Shown here: piece after piece, positions 15,043-24,584 of the stretch
How positions within the stretch are numbered: the stretch's first letter is position 1
Layout of the letters: every line of letters starts with the position of its first letter
NCBI GenBank assembly: GCA_033851915.1
Contig: JAWSVM010000012.1
Coordinates: forward strand, 85,440-149,439
Source: UBA1672 sp033851915
GTDB taxonomy: Bacteria; Pseudomonadota; Alphaproteobacteria; Micavibrionales; Micavibrionaceae
DNA: 64,000 nt
Direction: 5' to 3'
The notes under the pieces: generated by a model
The model's input: only the letters and a program-made list of their open reading frames with translations
Told to the model about the DNA's origin: nothing
Database searches by the model: none
Translations under genes and position numbers: made by a program

Positions 15043-16770
15043 ATGAGTACAGACGATACCACAGATATAGACATATCTTATAAAATCCTCACATTTAACG
15101 ATGGCGAGAAAGATATTGAGCTTACGCTAACCAGCGCAAAGAATGATGAGGAGCTACTCTCTCATCTTGTTACATTTCTGGAAGACACTAACAATAGTGG
15201 CGGTTATCTGCCCCAAAAGACATTCAAATCACTGTTGAATGACATTAAATGCGAATGTTTTGACGAAAGAGATGAAGAAGACAAATTAACTCCATCAGCC
15301 GACATCAAAAGAAAGGCCGCCCTGCATGAGGCATACAGCACCTTCAGCGGTTACCTAGAAGAAAGAGGCATAGAGCTTTCAGATTCTACGCAAAAGCAAA
15401 TAAATATAGCCTTGGATTATAATGAATCCCCCAAGGCCGATACAAAAATAAAACCAAACAAACAAGATAAAGAACCACGCCAAACAACCGTCCCCATTGC
15501 GGTTCATAAATCTGCAGATTGGGATGAAAAAAAAGCGGTTAGGCTGGTTAAGCAAGCCGCGATGCATTATTACAAAGGCATATCGGCCAGTGCGAGAGCC
15601 GCAGGCCTTGAAGGGGTGTCAAATGTTCCAACGTGGTTTATAGCAGCCACGAACCCTACCCCTGAAATGCTAAAAGCCGCAGGTGCAGGCGCAGCCTTAA
15701 CCATCGCCATTGGCGTAGAGACCGGCACAACATTTGGAAAATTCAACCGTGTCCTCTCACATTTGGAAGAATTCGAGACAAACCGCCAAGACCCGATCAA
15801 AAAGAAAGAGGCCCTTACAATTTTAGAACAGCGCACACATGAAGCTGGCCTGCTCTATGAAGGAATCGGAAATCATGACTTAAAAGACTACCCCGCAGAC
15901 AAATTCAAAAACCTGATGTTTGCGCGAAAATTAGTCACGGAAAAAGGCGCGCTGAAAGAAAGCATCGATGAGGTTTGCAGATATCTATACCTAAACCCGC
16001 AGAAATCCCTGCTGAGCTTTGGCAAAAACACGCCCCTCCTCTTAACAAAGGCAACATTAGCTCTTACACGCGCGACACTAGGTATTCCGATACAAGCCGC
16101 AAAAGATGTCAGCACAAACATATTTACACCAAAGCATTGGAAAAATATTGGCTCGGGATTCAAAACAATTCCCAGCATGTTGATGAATTTCAAACTCCTA
16201 TCCAACACATCAAGACACAAGGTAAAACAAAAATCACATTTCACTGATGCCGCAGAAGGCCGTATCACGGAAGGACACACCCTGCACGGGCACATTCCGC
16301 CTGATTTTATAAAAGAGGTACATGAAACCAACAAAGCTTTACCAAGCAACATTCTACAACAAAAAGTAGAAGCCATAAAATTCACAACAGAAGCCTTGTT
16401 TATAAAAGAGCACGCCATGACGATGCTGGACACATATGACGACTCAGTGATTGAAGGCCTTATGTCCGGCGAACCAACACCTAAAAACATCAGCTTTGCA
16501 ATCAGTGCATTTTCAGTGTTTGCCGTTTGGGGGCCCTTCTCCCATATGGGTAAAAAGCTAACTGAATTATTCAATGTCGGCACCAGCGCACGGAGCCAAC
16601 AAGCACAACAATATGCAAAGCTGGATAAATTCCATGAGGATATGTTAGACGCCCAAAAAGAAACTCAAGAGCTGGACGAAGAAGAAACAGACGAACACGC
16701 CGATAACGATAACACCCCTGATGATTCAGATGAAATCCCACAAGATAACGACCATAACAACCTGCATTAA
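15043..16770 (+). CDS. Orphan 575-residue protein, function unknown
   Basis: A large protein with no motif I recognise. The N-terminal 140 residues are acidic and helical, and a basic linker lies near residues 140-155 (KIKPNKQDKEPRQT). The middle contains a weakly hydrophobic alanine-rich stretch (GAGAALTIAIGV, about residue 220) and the C-terminal third another (ISFAISAFSVFAVWGPF, about residue 490). The last 40 residues are almost wholly Asp/Glu/Asn. There is no signal peptide. The gene stands alone, convergent with the phosphatase gene two bases away. A cytosolic or membrane-associated role, or a secreted effector, are all possible. Confidence 0.6.
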   Translation: MSTDDTTDIDISYKILTFNDGEKDIELTLTSAKNDEELLSHLVTFLEDTNNSGGYLPQKTFKSLLNDIKCECFDERDEEDKLTPSADIKRKAALHEAYSTFSGYLEERGIELSDSTQKQINIALDYNESPKADTKIKPNKQDKEPRQTTVPIAVHKSADWDEKKAVRLVKQAAMHYYKGISASARAAGLEGVSNVPTWFIAATNPTPEMLKAAGAGAALTIAIGVETGTTFGKFNRVLSHLEEFETNRQDPIKKKEALTILEQRTHEAGLLYEGIGNHDLKDYPADKFKNLMFARKLVTEKGALKESIDEVCRYLYLNPQKSLLSFGKNTPLLLTKATLALTRATLGIPIQAAKDVSTNIFTPKHWKNIGSGFKTIPSMLMNFKLLSNTSRHKVKQKSHFTDAAEGRITEGHTLHGHIPPDFIKEVHETNKALPSNILQQKVEAIKFTTEALFIKEHAMTMLDTYDDSVIEGLMSGEPTPKNISFAISAFSVFAVWGPFSHMGKKLTELFNVGTSARSQQAQQYAKLDKFHEDMLDAQKETQELDEEETDEHADNDNTPDDSDEIPQDNDHNNLH

Positions 16771-16772
16771 AA

Positions 16773-17231
16773 TTAAAGCAATTCTTTAATCAGCGCATCA
16801 ACACCCTGCTCTATTAAATTATATGTATGCTCAAACCCGCTCATATCGCCATAATATGGATCAGGCACGTCCATGCCACGATAATCACAGTGATAATCCA
16901 GCAACAACTTAACCTTCTGACGGTGCTCCTCCAGTGGGCTAAAGCGATGCATTTCTTGTTCATGCCCTTTATCCATCGCAATCAAATAATCAAAGCGTTC
17001 AAAATCTTGCTGCTCTAGCTTTCTAGAGAATAGGCCGGTCATATCAATGTTACGCCCCTGCGCGATCTCTATTGACCGACCATCCGGCGCTTCACCGACA
17101 TGATACCCTTGCGTCCCCGCAGAATCATACTGCACATCCAACCCTGCCTCCAGCACGCGGTCTCTAAACACAGCCTCCGCCGTTGGAGACCTGCATATAT
17201 TACCTGTACACACAAATAGAAATGATGGCAT
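16773..17231 (-). CDS. Low-molecular-weight protein-tyrosine phosphatase
   Basis: Dephosphorylates phosphotyrosine. The P-loop VCTGNICRSP places the nucleophile at Cys8 and the phosphate-binding Arg at 14, and the general acid lies in the DPYYG motif near residue 122. The 152-residue length is normal. No tyrosine kinase or exopolysaccharide gene is adjacent, so its partner is unknown. The stop lies two bases from the convergent 575-residue gene. Confidence 0.95.
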   Translation of the reverse strand: MPSFLFVCTGNICRSPTAEAVFRDRVLEAGLDVQYDSAGTQGYHVGEAPDGRSIEIAQGRNIDMTGLFSRKLEQQDFERFDYLIAMDKGHEQEMHRFSPLEEHRQKVKLLLDYHCDYRGMDVPDPYYGDMSGFEHTYNLIEQGVDALIKELL

Positions 17232-17385
17232 AACACGCCTCCTTCAGCTTTTTCATCCCCATCATCTTTATGAAATTAAATACAGAATGACAAGCAACAA
17301 TCACAGGAAACATCTTGACCCTCGCGCGTTAGTCTTTAGGATGGCGAGACGATAAAATTGATATCTTGCGAAACTGGCCACATTA

Positions 17386-18210
17386 ATGATTGAGTCTTCT
17401 GCTATAGCAGTTCCAAACAATGACTATTTAAGTGCGTATGTCCGGCTAGCCCGCACAGCGGACGAAATCGTGGAAGCTCAGAAGCTCAGATATCAGGTCT
17501 TTTATGAAGAATACGGTGCAAAACCAAACGCGGAAATGAAAGCGCAAAAACGCGACTTTGATGATTTCGATGACGTTACAGACCACCTGATCGTCTTAAC
17601 AAAAAATAACAAAACCAACGAAGAACAAATTGTTGGCACGTACAGACTTCTGCGCCAAAACATCGCTGAAGAACATGGACGTTTTTACTCTGACGGTGAA
17701 TATAACCTCGATAAACTAATCGAGAGCGATCAATATTTACTGGAGCTTGGGCGATCATGTGTACTTGCCGAATACAGAACAAAGCCGATATTAAATTTGC
17801 TTTGGCAAGGTATTGCCGATTACATCACCGAATATAAAATTGACCTCCTCTTTGGATGCGCCAGTTTTCAAGGTGTTGACGTTGATGCTATATCCACACA
17901 ATTATCATATCTGCATCACTTTCATTCTACGCCTGAAAACGTACGCCCTATTGCTTTAAAAGAACATTACGTCGATATGAATATCCTACCGAAAGAATCA
18001 CTGAATGAACGACGGACATTTGCATCCCTTCCTCCTCTTATCAAGGGATACCTTCGACTCGGTGCAACGATTGGTGAAGGCGCGGTCATTGACCATCAAT
18101 TCGATACGATCGATGTTTGCATCGTTGTTCAAACCAGCTTGATGACCGATCGTTACCGCAAGTATTATGAGCGCAAAATCCAAAAAACCATGCCCGGTCA
18201 GAAATCCTAA
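17386..18210 (+). CDS. olsB: L-ornithine N-alpha-acyltransferase OlsB
   Basis: GNAT-fold enzyme that transfers a 3-hydroxy fatty acid from acyl-ACP to ornithine, the first step of ornithine-lipid synthesis. Family motifs in the 274 residues are RLARTADEIVEAQKLRYQVF at the N-terminus, LELGRSCVLAEYR, LFGCASFQGVD and the C-terminal LIKGYLRLGATIGEGAVID. The next gene, olsA, starts ten bases downstream, which confirms the pathway. Ornithine lipids are phosphorus-free membrane lipids common in alphaproteobacteria. Confidence 0.92.
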   Translation: MIESSAIAVPNNDYLSAYVRLARTADEIVEAQKLRYQVFYEEYGAKPNAEMKAQKRDFDDFDDVTDHLIVLTKNNKTNEEQIVGTYRLLRQNIAEEHGRFYSDGEYNLDKLIESDQYLLELGRSCVLAEYRTKPILNLLWQGIADYITEYKIDLLFGCASFQGVDVDAISTQLSYLHHFHSTPENVRPIALKEHYVDMNILPKESLNERRTFASLPPLIKGYLRLGATIGEGAVIDHQFDTIDVCIVVQTSLMTDRYRKYYERKIQKTMPGQKS

Positions 18211-18219
18211 GAATCAAAA

Positions 18220-19002
18220 ATGAACATCGCCAAAGCCATATTTAAATTTATCCTCTTTGCGCTGCTCACCATTCCCGTTGTTGTGCTGCAAGTTATCCTT
18301 ATGCTATTTCACAAGGGAAAAGGCGCGTACATCCTTCCCTATTTTTGGCAAAAATGCGTTTGCAAAATCTTCTCGATAAAAGTCGAAATCATCGGACAGC
18401 CGCAAAAAGCAAGCCAAACGATATACATAAGCAACCATATTTCATATCTCGACATCCCTGTGATTGGCAGTATTTTACCCACATCATTCGTGGCCAAAAA
18501 AGACGTTGCCTCATGGCCTGTCTTTGGCTTTCTATCCAAACTACAACAAACGGCATTCATCAGCCGTGATCGCGCCGATGCAGTTAAAGGAAAGCAAACA
18601 TTGAGCGCCATGCTAAGCCAAGGGAAATCCTTGGTTATATTTGCAGAAGGCACCTCCACAGATGGCAGAGAAGTCCTACCCTTTAAGTCCAGCCTGTTTG
18701 CCGTCGCGCTGCAAGAAAATTTACCCAATATCTATATTCAGCCCATCACACTCAAGATGCACACCACGAATAAAAAAGAAATAACAACACAAGATGATCG
18801 CGACCTTTATTCATGGCACCGCGATATGGATATGCCACTCGGGCCTCATTTATGGCGTTTTGCACAAAGCCGTGGCGCCGAGATTTCCTTGAATTTCCAC
18901 CCACCAATCAAAGCATCTGATTTTTCAGACAGAAAAACACTTGCCAAGGCATGCCATAACACCGTATCCAATGGTCTCGAAAAAGAATTTATTCACCACT
19001 AA
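18220..19002 (+). CDS. olsA: Lyso-ornithine lipid O-acyltransferase OlsA (PlsC family)
   Basis: Completes ornithine lipid by acylating the 3-hydroxyl of lyso-ornithine lipid. The 260 residues start with a membrane segment (residues 8-30). The acyltransferase motif is NHISYLD, a match to NHxxxxD, near residue 71, followed by a substrate motif FISRDR and FAEGTSTDG. The close coupling to olsB distinguishes it from a general PlsC for phosphatidic acid. Confidence 0.9.
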   Translation: MNIAKAIFKFILFALLTIPVVVLQVILMLFHKGKGAYILPYFWQKCVCKIFSIKVEIIGQPQKASQTIYISNHISYLDIPVIGSILPTSFVAKKDVASWPVFGFLSKLQQTAFISRDRADAVKGKQTLSAMLSQGKSLVIFAEGTSTDGREVLPFKSSLFAVALQENLPNIYIQPITLKMHTTNKKEITTQDDRDLYSWHRDMDMPLGPHLWRFAQSRGAEISLNFHPPIKASDFSDRKTLAKACHNTVSNGLEKEFIHH

Positions 19003-19034
19003 TTAATGAAACGCCAATTGTAAGGATTTTTAAA

Positions 19035-19250
19035 ATGAGCTTTAGCCCCGAAGAAATGTCACAACTCAAAGCACATCTGGAACGTACATTCAAATGTTCT
19101 GGTATTACCGTCATAAAAAGGGAAAAAGCCGAAGATTCTATCGAAGTTATGATGAATGGTGAATTTATCGGTGTTATTTATAAAATTACTGACGAAGGCG
19201 AGACTTCGTTTGATTTCAACATGGCAATTTTAGATATCGATCTCGTCTAA
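19035..19250 (+). CDS. DUF3126 family protein
   Basis: A 71-residue cytosolic protein ending FNMAILDIDLV, with the central strand EVMMNGEFIGVIYK typical of DUF3126, a small family widespread in alphaproteobacteria. Function unknown. It lies 32 bases after olsA on the same strand with a ribosome-binding AAGGA upstream and may be in the same transcript. Confidence 0.85.
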   Translation: MSFSPEEMSQLKAHLERTFKCSGITVIKREKAEDSIEVMMNGEFIGVIYKITDEGETSFDFNMAILDIDLV

Positions 19251-19331
19251 ATACATAAAACGATCAATATTTTTGCTATAATCCTGAATACATTGCTATA
19301 ATCCATATAGATGCACAAAAGGATTATTCTG

Positions 19332-19784
19332 ATGAAAAAAGCATTGATATGCCTATGTCTTATATATATCTGCGCAGGCTACTCACAGCCTGCAGCAGCA
19401 ATAGAGCCGCTTGACTACGAAAAGAAAATCAGCCCCTCCCTCGGGTACCAAATTGATTCGTTCCTACAAAAGACGTACAGCACATCCCTATCTCAATATA
19501 AGATTGCCGGCATAGATCTTAACAATGACGGCATAAACGAACACATCCTAAAACAGCGCCGTTGTAACGTTCTGACAAAGCAGTGTACGTATCTTATTAT
19601 TGCCGAAAAAAAGAACGAAATACTTCTATTATCCAAGATCAAAGCGTACAGTGTAATGATCGGTGGAACGAATTCTCATGGTATTAAAGATGTTCTCGCA
19701 TTCACCAGTGAAATAAATGATTATAATTTTGACATATATATGTGGTCGCCGTCCCGAAAAATGTATATACTAAGGGCTGAGTAG
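19332..19784 (+). CDS. Exported hypothetical protein with a Ca-binding-like loop
   Basis: Signal peptide MKKALICLCLIYICAGYSQP (start at 19332, preferred over an ATG 21 bases upstream because it gives a canonical Lys-Lys N-terminus). The mature part has the motif GIDLNNDGINEHIL, resembling DxDxDG calcium loops of periplasmic FG-GAP or dockerin-like repeats. A pair of cysteines brackets RRCNVLTKQC and may form a disulfide. Function unknown. Confidence 0.6.
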   Translation: MKKALICLCLIYICAGYSQPAAAIEPLDYEKKISPSLGYQIDSFLQKTYSTSLSQYKIAGIDLNNDGINEHILKQRRCNVLTKQCTYLIIAEKKNEILLLSKIKAYSVMIGGTNSHGIKDVLAFTSEINDYNFDIYMWSPSRKMYILRAE

Positions 19785-19805
19785 ATAGAGGGTAAATAAA
19801 ATATA

Positions 19806-21221
19806 GTGCTAAAAACAAATTGCGCCAACATTCATATTCTATTTCTAAGCATGTTTTTCGTGGTTTTAGGAAGTTATTCTGCGCATGCTGCTTGCCCTGT
19901 AGGACGAGAAATCCCAGGAAACCCAGGAACTGGCAGCATGGTTCCAGCGGGAATCCCCTGTACCGACTATGATATATACACAAACCCCACAGCAGGAACT
20001 GATGACACCTTTAATGGTTTAAAAGATGGCGGCAGCGGTGCCTGTGATGGTAACTTTATGAATCAGATATACAGCCGTGCATTCATGGAAGCCAGCCGCG
20101 AAGTTATCATGTCAGAACAACTTATTCACAAGCCGGATAGTGTTTTGGAATATACGTGCTTTGACGAACTCATCGATATGACCGCTCATCACGCCGGATT
20201 TTTTAGTGAAAGCCAAAAATGGGATGATATGACCATTGAAATATGGACAGGCGGTGAACATGGTGATGATAACAGTTATCGCGTAGATACAAGCACCTGT
20301 AGTAGCAGTGATTGTCCGGATCATAACAGAGATACGACAATCAATGATGGCTCCGGCTCCGGTTTATTGCCCGATCAAGATGATTATTCAGTTTTTGAGA
20401 CTGACCGCTTGGATCATATATTAGAAGATTTTCTTATGAACAGCCTTCAGGATTATGTTGATGATAACTTCAGCCATACGTTCATGGGTGAGGCAAGCAC
20501 AATTGACAATAACCTAACAACAGGCAGCATCGGGAATGACACATACAGTTGTTCTCACATGTCTACCATATGGGCAATTTCCAAATGTGTTGATTTTGGT
20601 GAAGACGATAGATTTCGCTCATTTGCACATCTTGTAGGCACAAATTCGGGAGAAGGTGATCCAAGAACAATCCCTCAAGCATGCTCACCTAGCCATGAAT
20701 CTAATGACTCGGTTACAAGTGGAACATCTTCTACAAAATTAGACAGTACATCTCCGGGAACAATAATGGAAAGTGGCGGTATCGTTGCCAAATGCCCTCC
20801 TGCCGGTGGAACTGTGTCAGGTGTAAACACTAACTTTTCTAACGATTTAATAAGACTCGCCAATAACTGTGATGCAACAAGCGGTCCTAACCTTAATGTA
20901 TTTGCCGCCTTCGACATTATGGACACACATACAGACCTCATTAAAGCAGCGGGTGCATATGTACCGGGTGTAGCAAACACAACTGGTATAATTACTTGTT
21001 CAGATCCATTGCCAACAGGCATTCCAATTATCACTTATAATATATCCGGTAGCGTCGGTGCTCCTGGTTCAACCGGTATAAATATCGCAAGAACGTATCA
21101 AATACACTATGATCATATCTGCCCAAATCCGGGGTGTCATTACCAGCCTAATAAAGTTTCATATACCTTAGGTGCGGCACTTCCCTCGCCAGGATCTCTT
21201 ACAGGCAACTGCTTCCCGTAA
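19806..21221 (+). CDS. Exported Cys-containing protein A of a paralogous pair
   Basis: GTG start, 471 residues, with a signal peptide ending about residue 28 (SYSAHA). Motifs shared with the next gene are: CDGNFMNQIYSRAFMEASRE, KPDSVLEYTCFDELID, YSCSHMSTIWAISKCVDF, DPRTIPQACSP and, near the C-terminus, DHICPNPGCHYQP. Regularly spaced cysteines suggest several disulfides in the periplasm or outside. The family is not one I can name with certainty. The central Ser/Gly/Asp-rich insert (about residues 150-185) is absent from the shorter paralogue. Confidence 0.65.
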   Translation: MLKTNCANIHILFLSMFFVVLGSYSAHAACPVGREIPGNPGTGSMVPAGIPCTDYDIYTNPTAGTDDTFNGLKDGGSGACDGNFMNQIYSRAFMEASREVIMSEQLIHKPDSVLEYTCFDELIDMTAHHAGFFSESQKWDDMTIEIWTGGEHGDDNSYRVDTSTCSSSDCPDHNRDTTINDGSGSGLLPDQDDYSVFETDRLDHILEDFLMNSLQDYVDDNFSHTFMGEASTIDNNLTTGSIGNDTYSCSHMSTIWAISKCVDFGEDDRFRSFAHLVGTNSGEGDPRTIPQACSPSHESNDSVTSGTSSTKLDSTSPGTIMESGGIVAKCPPAGGTVSGVNTNFSNDLIRLANNCDATSGPNLNVFAAFDIMDTHTDLIKAAGAYVPGVANTTGIITCSDPLPTGIPIITYNISGSVGAPGSTGINIARTYQIHYDHICPNPGCHYQPNKVSYTLGAALPSPGSLTGNCFP

Positions 21222-21282
21222 AAAGAGATTTGCCTAAACGTATAAAATTCGATTACAATACAGAGTAGAAAAGGAATATAAG

Positions 21283-22221
21283 GTGAAAGAAATGAATATT
21301 AGATCAGTATACAGAGCTAGCTTGCGATTAGGGTTGCTTCTTACGCTTTTCATTTCCACGGGAATCTCAAATGTTCATGCGGGAACACCTGTTATTCCAG
21401 CATCCCCTTGTGATGCACTTTATTATGAAACACTATCTGCACGCGCATGGTTAGAAGCACAAAGAGAGATTACACAAAATCAAAACCTTATTCTAAAACC
21501 AGACAGTGTATTTGAATATACATGCTTTGATACTCTTGTGTGGGAACTGGCAGATCACGGAGATGAAATGCTTAGTGAAACGGGGCTCTTCGGAACACCA
21601 CTCAGTTCTACAAGCTTGGACGATACGCTTGAAAGCCTTGTAACATCTTCTCTTGCTGCATACCATTCCGCTAATTTCGGCTATTACCCTGGATTATTGG
21701 GCGGCCATACTGCTGCACTAGCCATAAAGCACACCCCCACCGCATCAATCGGAGGAACAGCATATAGCTGTGATATTATGGAGAAAGTTTGGCACGCCGC
21801 AAAATGTATAAACTTTGCATCCAACTCCACAACTGAAGGATTCTTTACTTTGGCTGAATATGCAGGGACATCAGTGCTTGATAAACGTACTATGCCATCA
21901 ATATGTTCACCAATCCCTGCGCAATGGGCTGCAAACCTTACAACTGCGCTAACAACTGGTCCGTGGACGAATGATCCTGTTCAAACATATATTGCCCACC
22001 TAACACCCCCAACATGTTCTACAACAGGAACATGTTCCTGTGCTGGAACAGGCTCAATAGGACAACCTATTCCAACAGGATTACGTGTCGCAAGAGCGGG
22101 TACTGGTGTAACAGTAACAGATTATGATGAGCATGTTTGCCTTCAACCTGGCTGTCGCTATCACCCTGGTGGCGTTCTATACGGAACAACTTCAGCAGGT
22201 GCTGGCTGTTACGGTCGCTAA
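21283..22221 (+). CDS. Exported Cys-containing protein B of a paralogous pair
   Basis: A 312-residue protein with a signal peptide (cleavage near SNVHAG). It repeats the blocks of its upstream neighbour in the same order: SARAWLEAQREITQNQNLIL, KPDSVFEYTCFDTLVWE, YSCDIMEKVWHAAKCINF, KRTMPSICSP and DEHVCLQPGCRYHPGG. It is a shorter paralogue made by duplication. The start may be the GTG at 21283 or the ATG at 21292. Function unknown, but fixed Cys and Trp positions imply a defined fold. Confidence 0.65.
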   Translation: MKEMNIRSVYRASLRLGLLLTLFISTGISNVHAGTPVIPASPCDALYYETLSARAWLEAQREITQNQNLILKPDSVFEYTCFDTLVWELADHGDEMLSETGLFGTPLSSTSLDDTLESLVTSSLAAYHSANFGYYPGLLGGHTAALAIKHTPTASIGGTAYSCDIMEKVWHAAKCINFASNSTTEGFFTLAEYAGTSVLDKRTMPSICSPIPAQWAANLTTALTTGPWTNDPVQTYIAHLTPPTCSTTGTCSCAGTGSIGQPIPTGLRVARAGTGVTVTDYDEHVCLQPGCRYHPGGVLYGTTSAGAGCYGR

Positions 22222-22274
22222 TATTTCTTAATATTAAGTGCTGTTGTTTCAATAAAACGACAAAGTATTGAAAT

Positions 22275-23585
22275 ATGTACAGAACCTACAGAATCTTGAC
22301 ACTCTATAGTGGTGCAATTCTATCATTTATATTAAATAAGCGATGCAAAGCAGGAAAAGAAATCCCTGAACGCATTCTTGAAAAAAAGGGAGACAGTGAT
22401 CGCCCTCGCCCATCTGGCACACTGTTGTGGATACATGCCGCTAGTGTAGGAGAATCACAATCGGCCCTCATACTTGTTAATCGGCTTACAGCGCTGGCCC
22501 CTGATATCAATATTCTTGTTACAACAGGCACCCTCACCTCATCCCAATTAATGGAGAGCAGACTTCCTCTAAATGCTTTCCACCAGTTTTTTCCACTTGA
22601 CCATCCCAAATGGGTGGAGAAATTCATAAATCACTGGCAACCCAATGCTGTTATCTGGATGGAATCAGAGTTGTGGCCCAATATGCTAAACGAAATCAGG
22701 GTAAATAATATTCCTGCGATTCTTGTGAATGCACATATGTCCGATAAATCATTCTCTTCCTGGAAGAAAATGAAACCGCTTGCCAAATTCACCCTATCTA
22801 CTTTTTCAAAAATACTCTGTCAGACCGAGACTGATAAAACATATTTTAACCAACTCGGCGCAAAAGAAACAATTGTTACAGATAATCTAAAATACAGTGC
22901 AGATACACTCGACTTTAATCAAAGTGATCTTGATGCATTATCCTTATCCATAAAAGATCGCCCTATATGGCTTTACGCCAGCACCCATAAGGGAGAAGAA
23001 TCACTGGCTTGTGATCTGCATAATACGCTGAAAGATCAATTCCCTGACCTTCTCACTATTGTTGTTCCGCGCCATCCGGAAAGGCGAGGGGAAATCACTG
23101 AATTATGCAGTAGCTATGATGTGAAAATAGCCTTCAGGGGCACACAAAAAGCCCTCCCCAGTGAAAATGATGACATCTATATCGTCGACACATTAGGAGA
23201 ATTAGGGCTGTTTTACAGCCTGACCTCAATTGCCTGCATCGGCAGATCGTTCAGTGATGATGGCGGCGGCGGACATAACCCAATCGAAGCAGCGCAACTA
23301 AACTGTGCAGTATTACACGGCCCCAACGTTCAGAACTTACAAGATATTTTCGATGATATGGATGCAGATAAAGCCGCACTTTGCGTACGTGATCCCAAAC
23401 ATTTATGTGATACACTCTCTATACTCCTAAACAGCGACAATGAAACCGCTATATTGCAAAGTACCGCATTGGAATATTCAAACAAGAAAACACATATCAT
23501 TGAGCATATTATGAGCGAAATTATATCCACTTTAGAAAACAAAGACTCATTAGGCCTTTTAACAACAAAAACAGAGTCTGCATAA
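22275..23585 (+). CDS. waaA: 3-deoxy-D-manno-octulosonic acid transferase
   Basis: Kdo transferase that adds Kdo from CMP-Kdo to lipid IVA at the inner-membrane inner face. The 436 residues start with a membrane-anchor helix and show LLWIHAASVGESQSALIL, VIWMESELWPNML and a GT-B C-terminal domain with VVPRHPER and the donor-site GGGGHNPIEAAQ. The last is the usual GGHNxxEP region with Ala replacing Pro context. It starts the waaA-lpxK-lpxL operon, in which genes abut with no spacing. Confidence 0.95.
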   Translation: MYRTYRILTLYSGAILSFILNKRCKAGKEIPERILEKKGDSDRPRPSGTLLWIHAASVGESQSALILVNRLTALAPDINILVTTGTLTSSQLMESRLPLNAFHQFFPLDHPKWVEKFINHWQPNAVIWMESELWPNMLNEIRVNNIPAILVNAHMSDKSFSSWKKMKPLAKFTLSTFSKILCQTETDKTYFNQLGAKETIVTDNLKYSADTLDFNQSDLDALSLSIKDRPIWLYASTHKGEESLACDLHNTLKDQFPDLLTIVVPRHPERRGEITELCSSYDVKIAFRGTQKALPSENDDIYIVDTLGELGLFYSLTSIACIGRSFSDDGGGGHNPIEAAQLNCAVLHGPNVQNLQDIFDDMDADKAALCVRDPKHLCDTLSILLNSDNETAILQSTALEYSNKKTHIIEHIMSEIISTLENKDSLGLLTTKTESA

Positions 23586-24584
23586 ATGCCGCTCAAAACC
23601 CCGAAATTTTGGTATAGACCACAATCTTCATCTGCCCCTTTAATAGAACAGTTGCTAACCCCGTTGAGTGCGCTCTATCGAATTGGTCAGAATATGAACC
23701 TCAATGCTGCGCAAACCAAATCCGTTGAAATCCCTGTTATTTGTATAGGCAATATAACAGCAGGCGGCAGCGGCAAGACACCAACCATAATCGCGCTCCA
23801 CAAACTTCTAATAAAACACGGGTTATTTGAATCACCCTATTTCCTCTCACGCGGCTACGGCGGGTCAGAAAGTCAAATGCGGTGCATAGAGGTTCACGAC
23901 GATGCAAAACTTGTCGGTGATGAACCATTATTACTCGCAAGCCACTCTAAAACAATCATTTCCGTGAACCGATACAACGGCGCAAAGTTTATGCATGACC
24001 TTGGTGCTGATTGCATTTTGATGGATGATGGCTTTCAAAATAAATCCCTGCATAAGGATGTATCCTTATTGGTTATTGATGGAAAAACAGGGTTTGGTAA
24101 TCGAAAACTCATTCCCTCCGGCCCTTTACGAGAGCCCATTGACGCGGCATTTCAACGCGCACACGCTGTTCTTATTATCGGTGAGGATAAAACAAACGTA
24201 ACATCATTAATCCCCGCGCATATCACCATATTAAAAGCATCCATTCAAGTGCAAGACGGCCTCGCCCTTAAAAAAGAGCAAGCCTACATTGCCTTTGCCG
24301 GCTTAGGGCATCCACAAAAATTCTACGACACACTAAAGCAAAGTGGCATGAACATTATCGCCTTTCATGAATTTGCAGATCACCACCCCTATAGCCAAAA
24401 AGACATAAACGCCCTTCTCAATGAAACAAGGCAGACGAACGCGAAGCTACTAACGACAGAAAAAGACTATCAACGTATTTCCCGCGATCTCCGCGATAAC
24501 ATTGATGTTTTCCCAATCGAGCTTGTATGGCAAAATGAAGACCGCGTTCTTGCCTTCCTTAAAAAAGAACTTAAGGAGGCGTAA
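23586..24584 (+). CDS. lpxK: Tetraacyldisaccharide 4'-kinase
   Basis: Phosphorylates the 4' position of the lipid A disaccharide. The P-loop GNITAGGSGKTP lies near residue 55, followed by SRGYGG and VGDEPLLLA, and the MDDGFQNKSLHKD motif, all diagnostic of LpxK. The ATG directly follows the waaA stop codon (TAAATG), so the two are coupled. Confidence 0.96.
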   Translation: MPLKTPKFWYRPQSSSAPLIEQLLTPLSALYRIGQNMNLNAAQTKSVEIPVICIGNITAGGSGKTPTIIALHKLLIKHGLFESPYFLSRGYGGSESQMRCIEVHDDAKLVGDEPLLLASHSKTIISVNRYNGAKFMHDLGADCILMDDGFQNKSLHKDVSLLVIDGKTGFGNRKLIPSGPLREPIDAAFQRAHAVLIIGEDKTNVTSLIPAHITILKASIQVQDGLALKKEQAYIAFAGLGHPQKFYDTLKQSGMNIIAFHEFADHHPYSQKDINALLNETRQTNAKLLTTEKDYQRISRDLRDNIDVFPIELVWQNEDRVLAFLKKELKEA

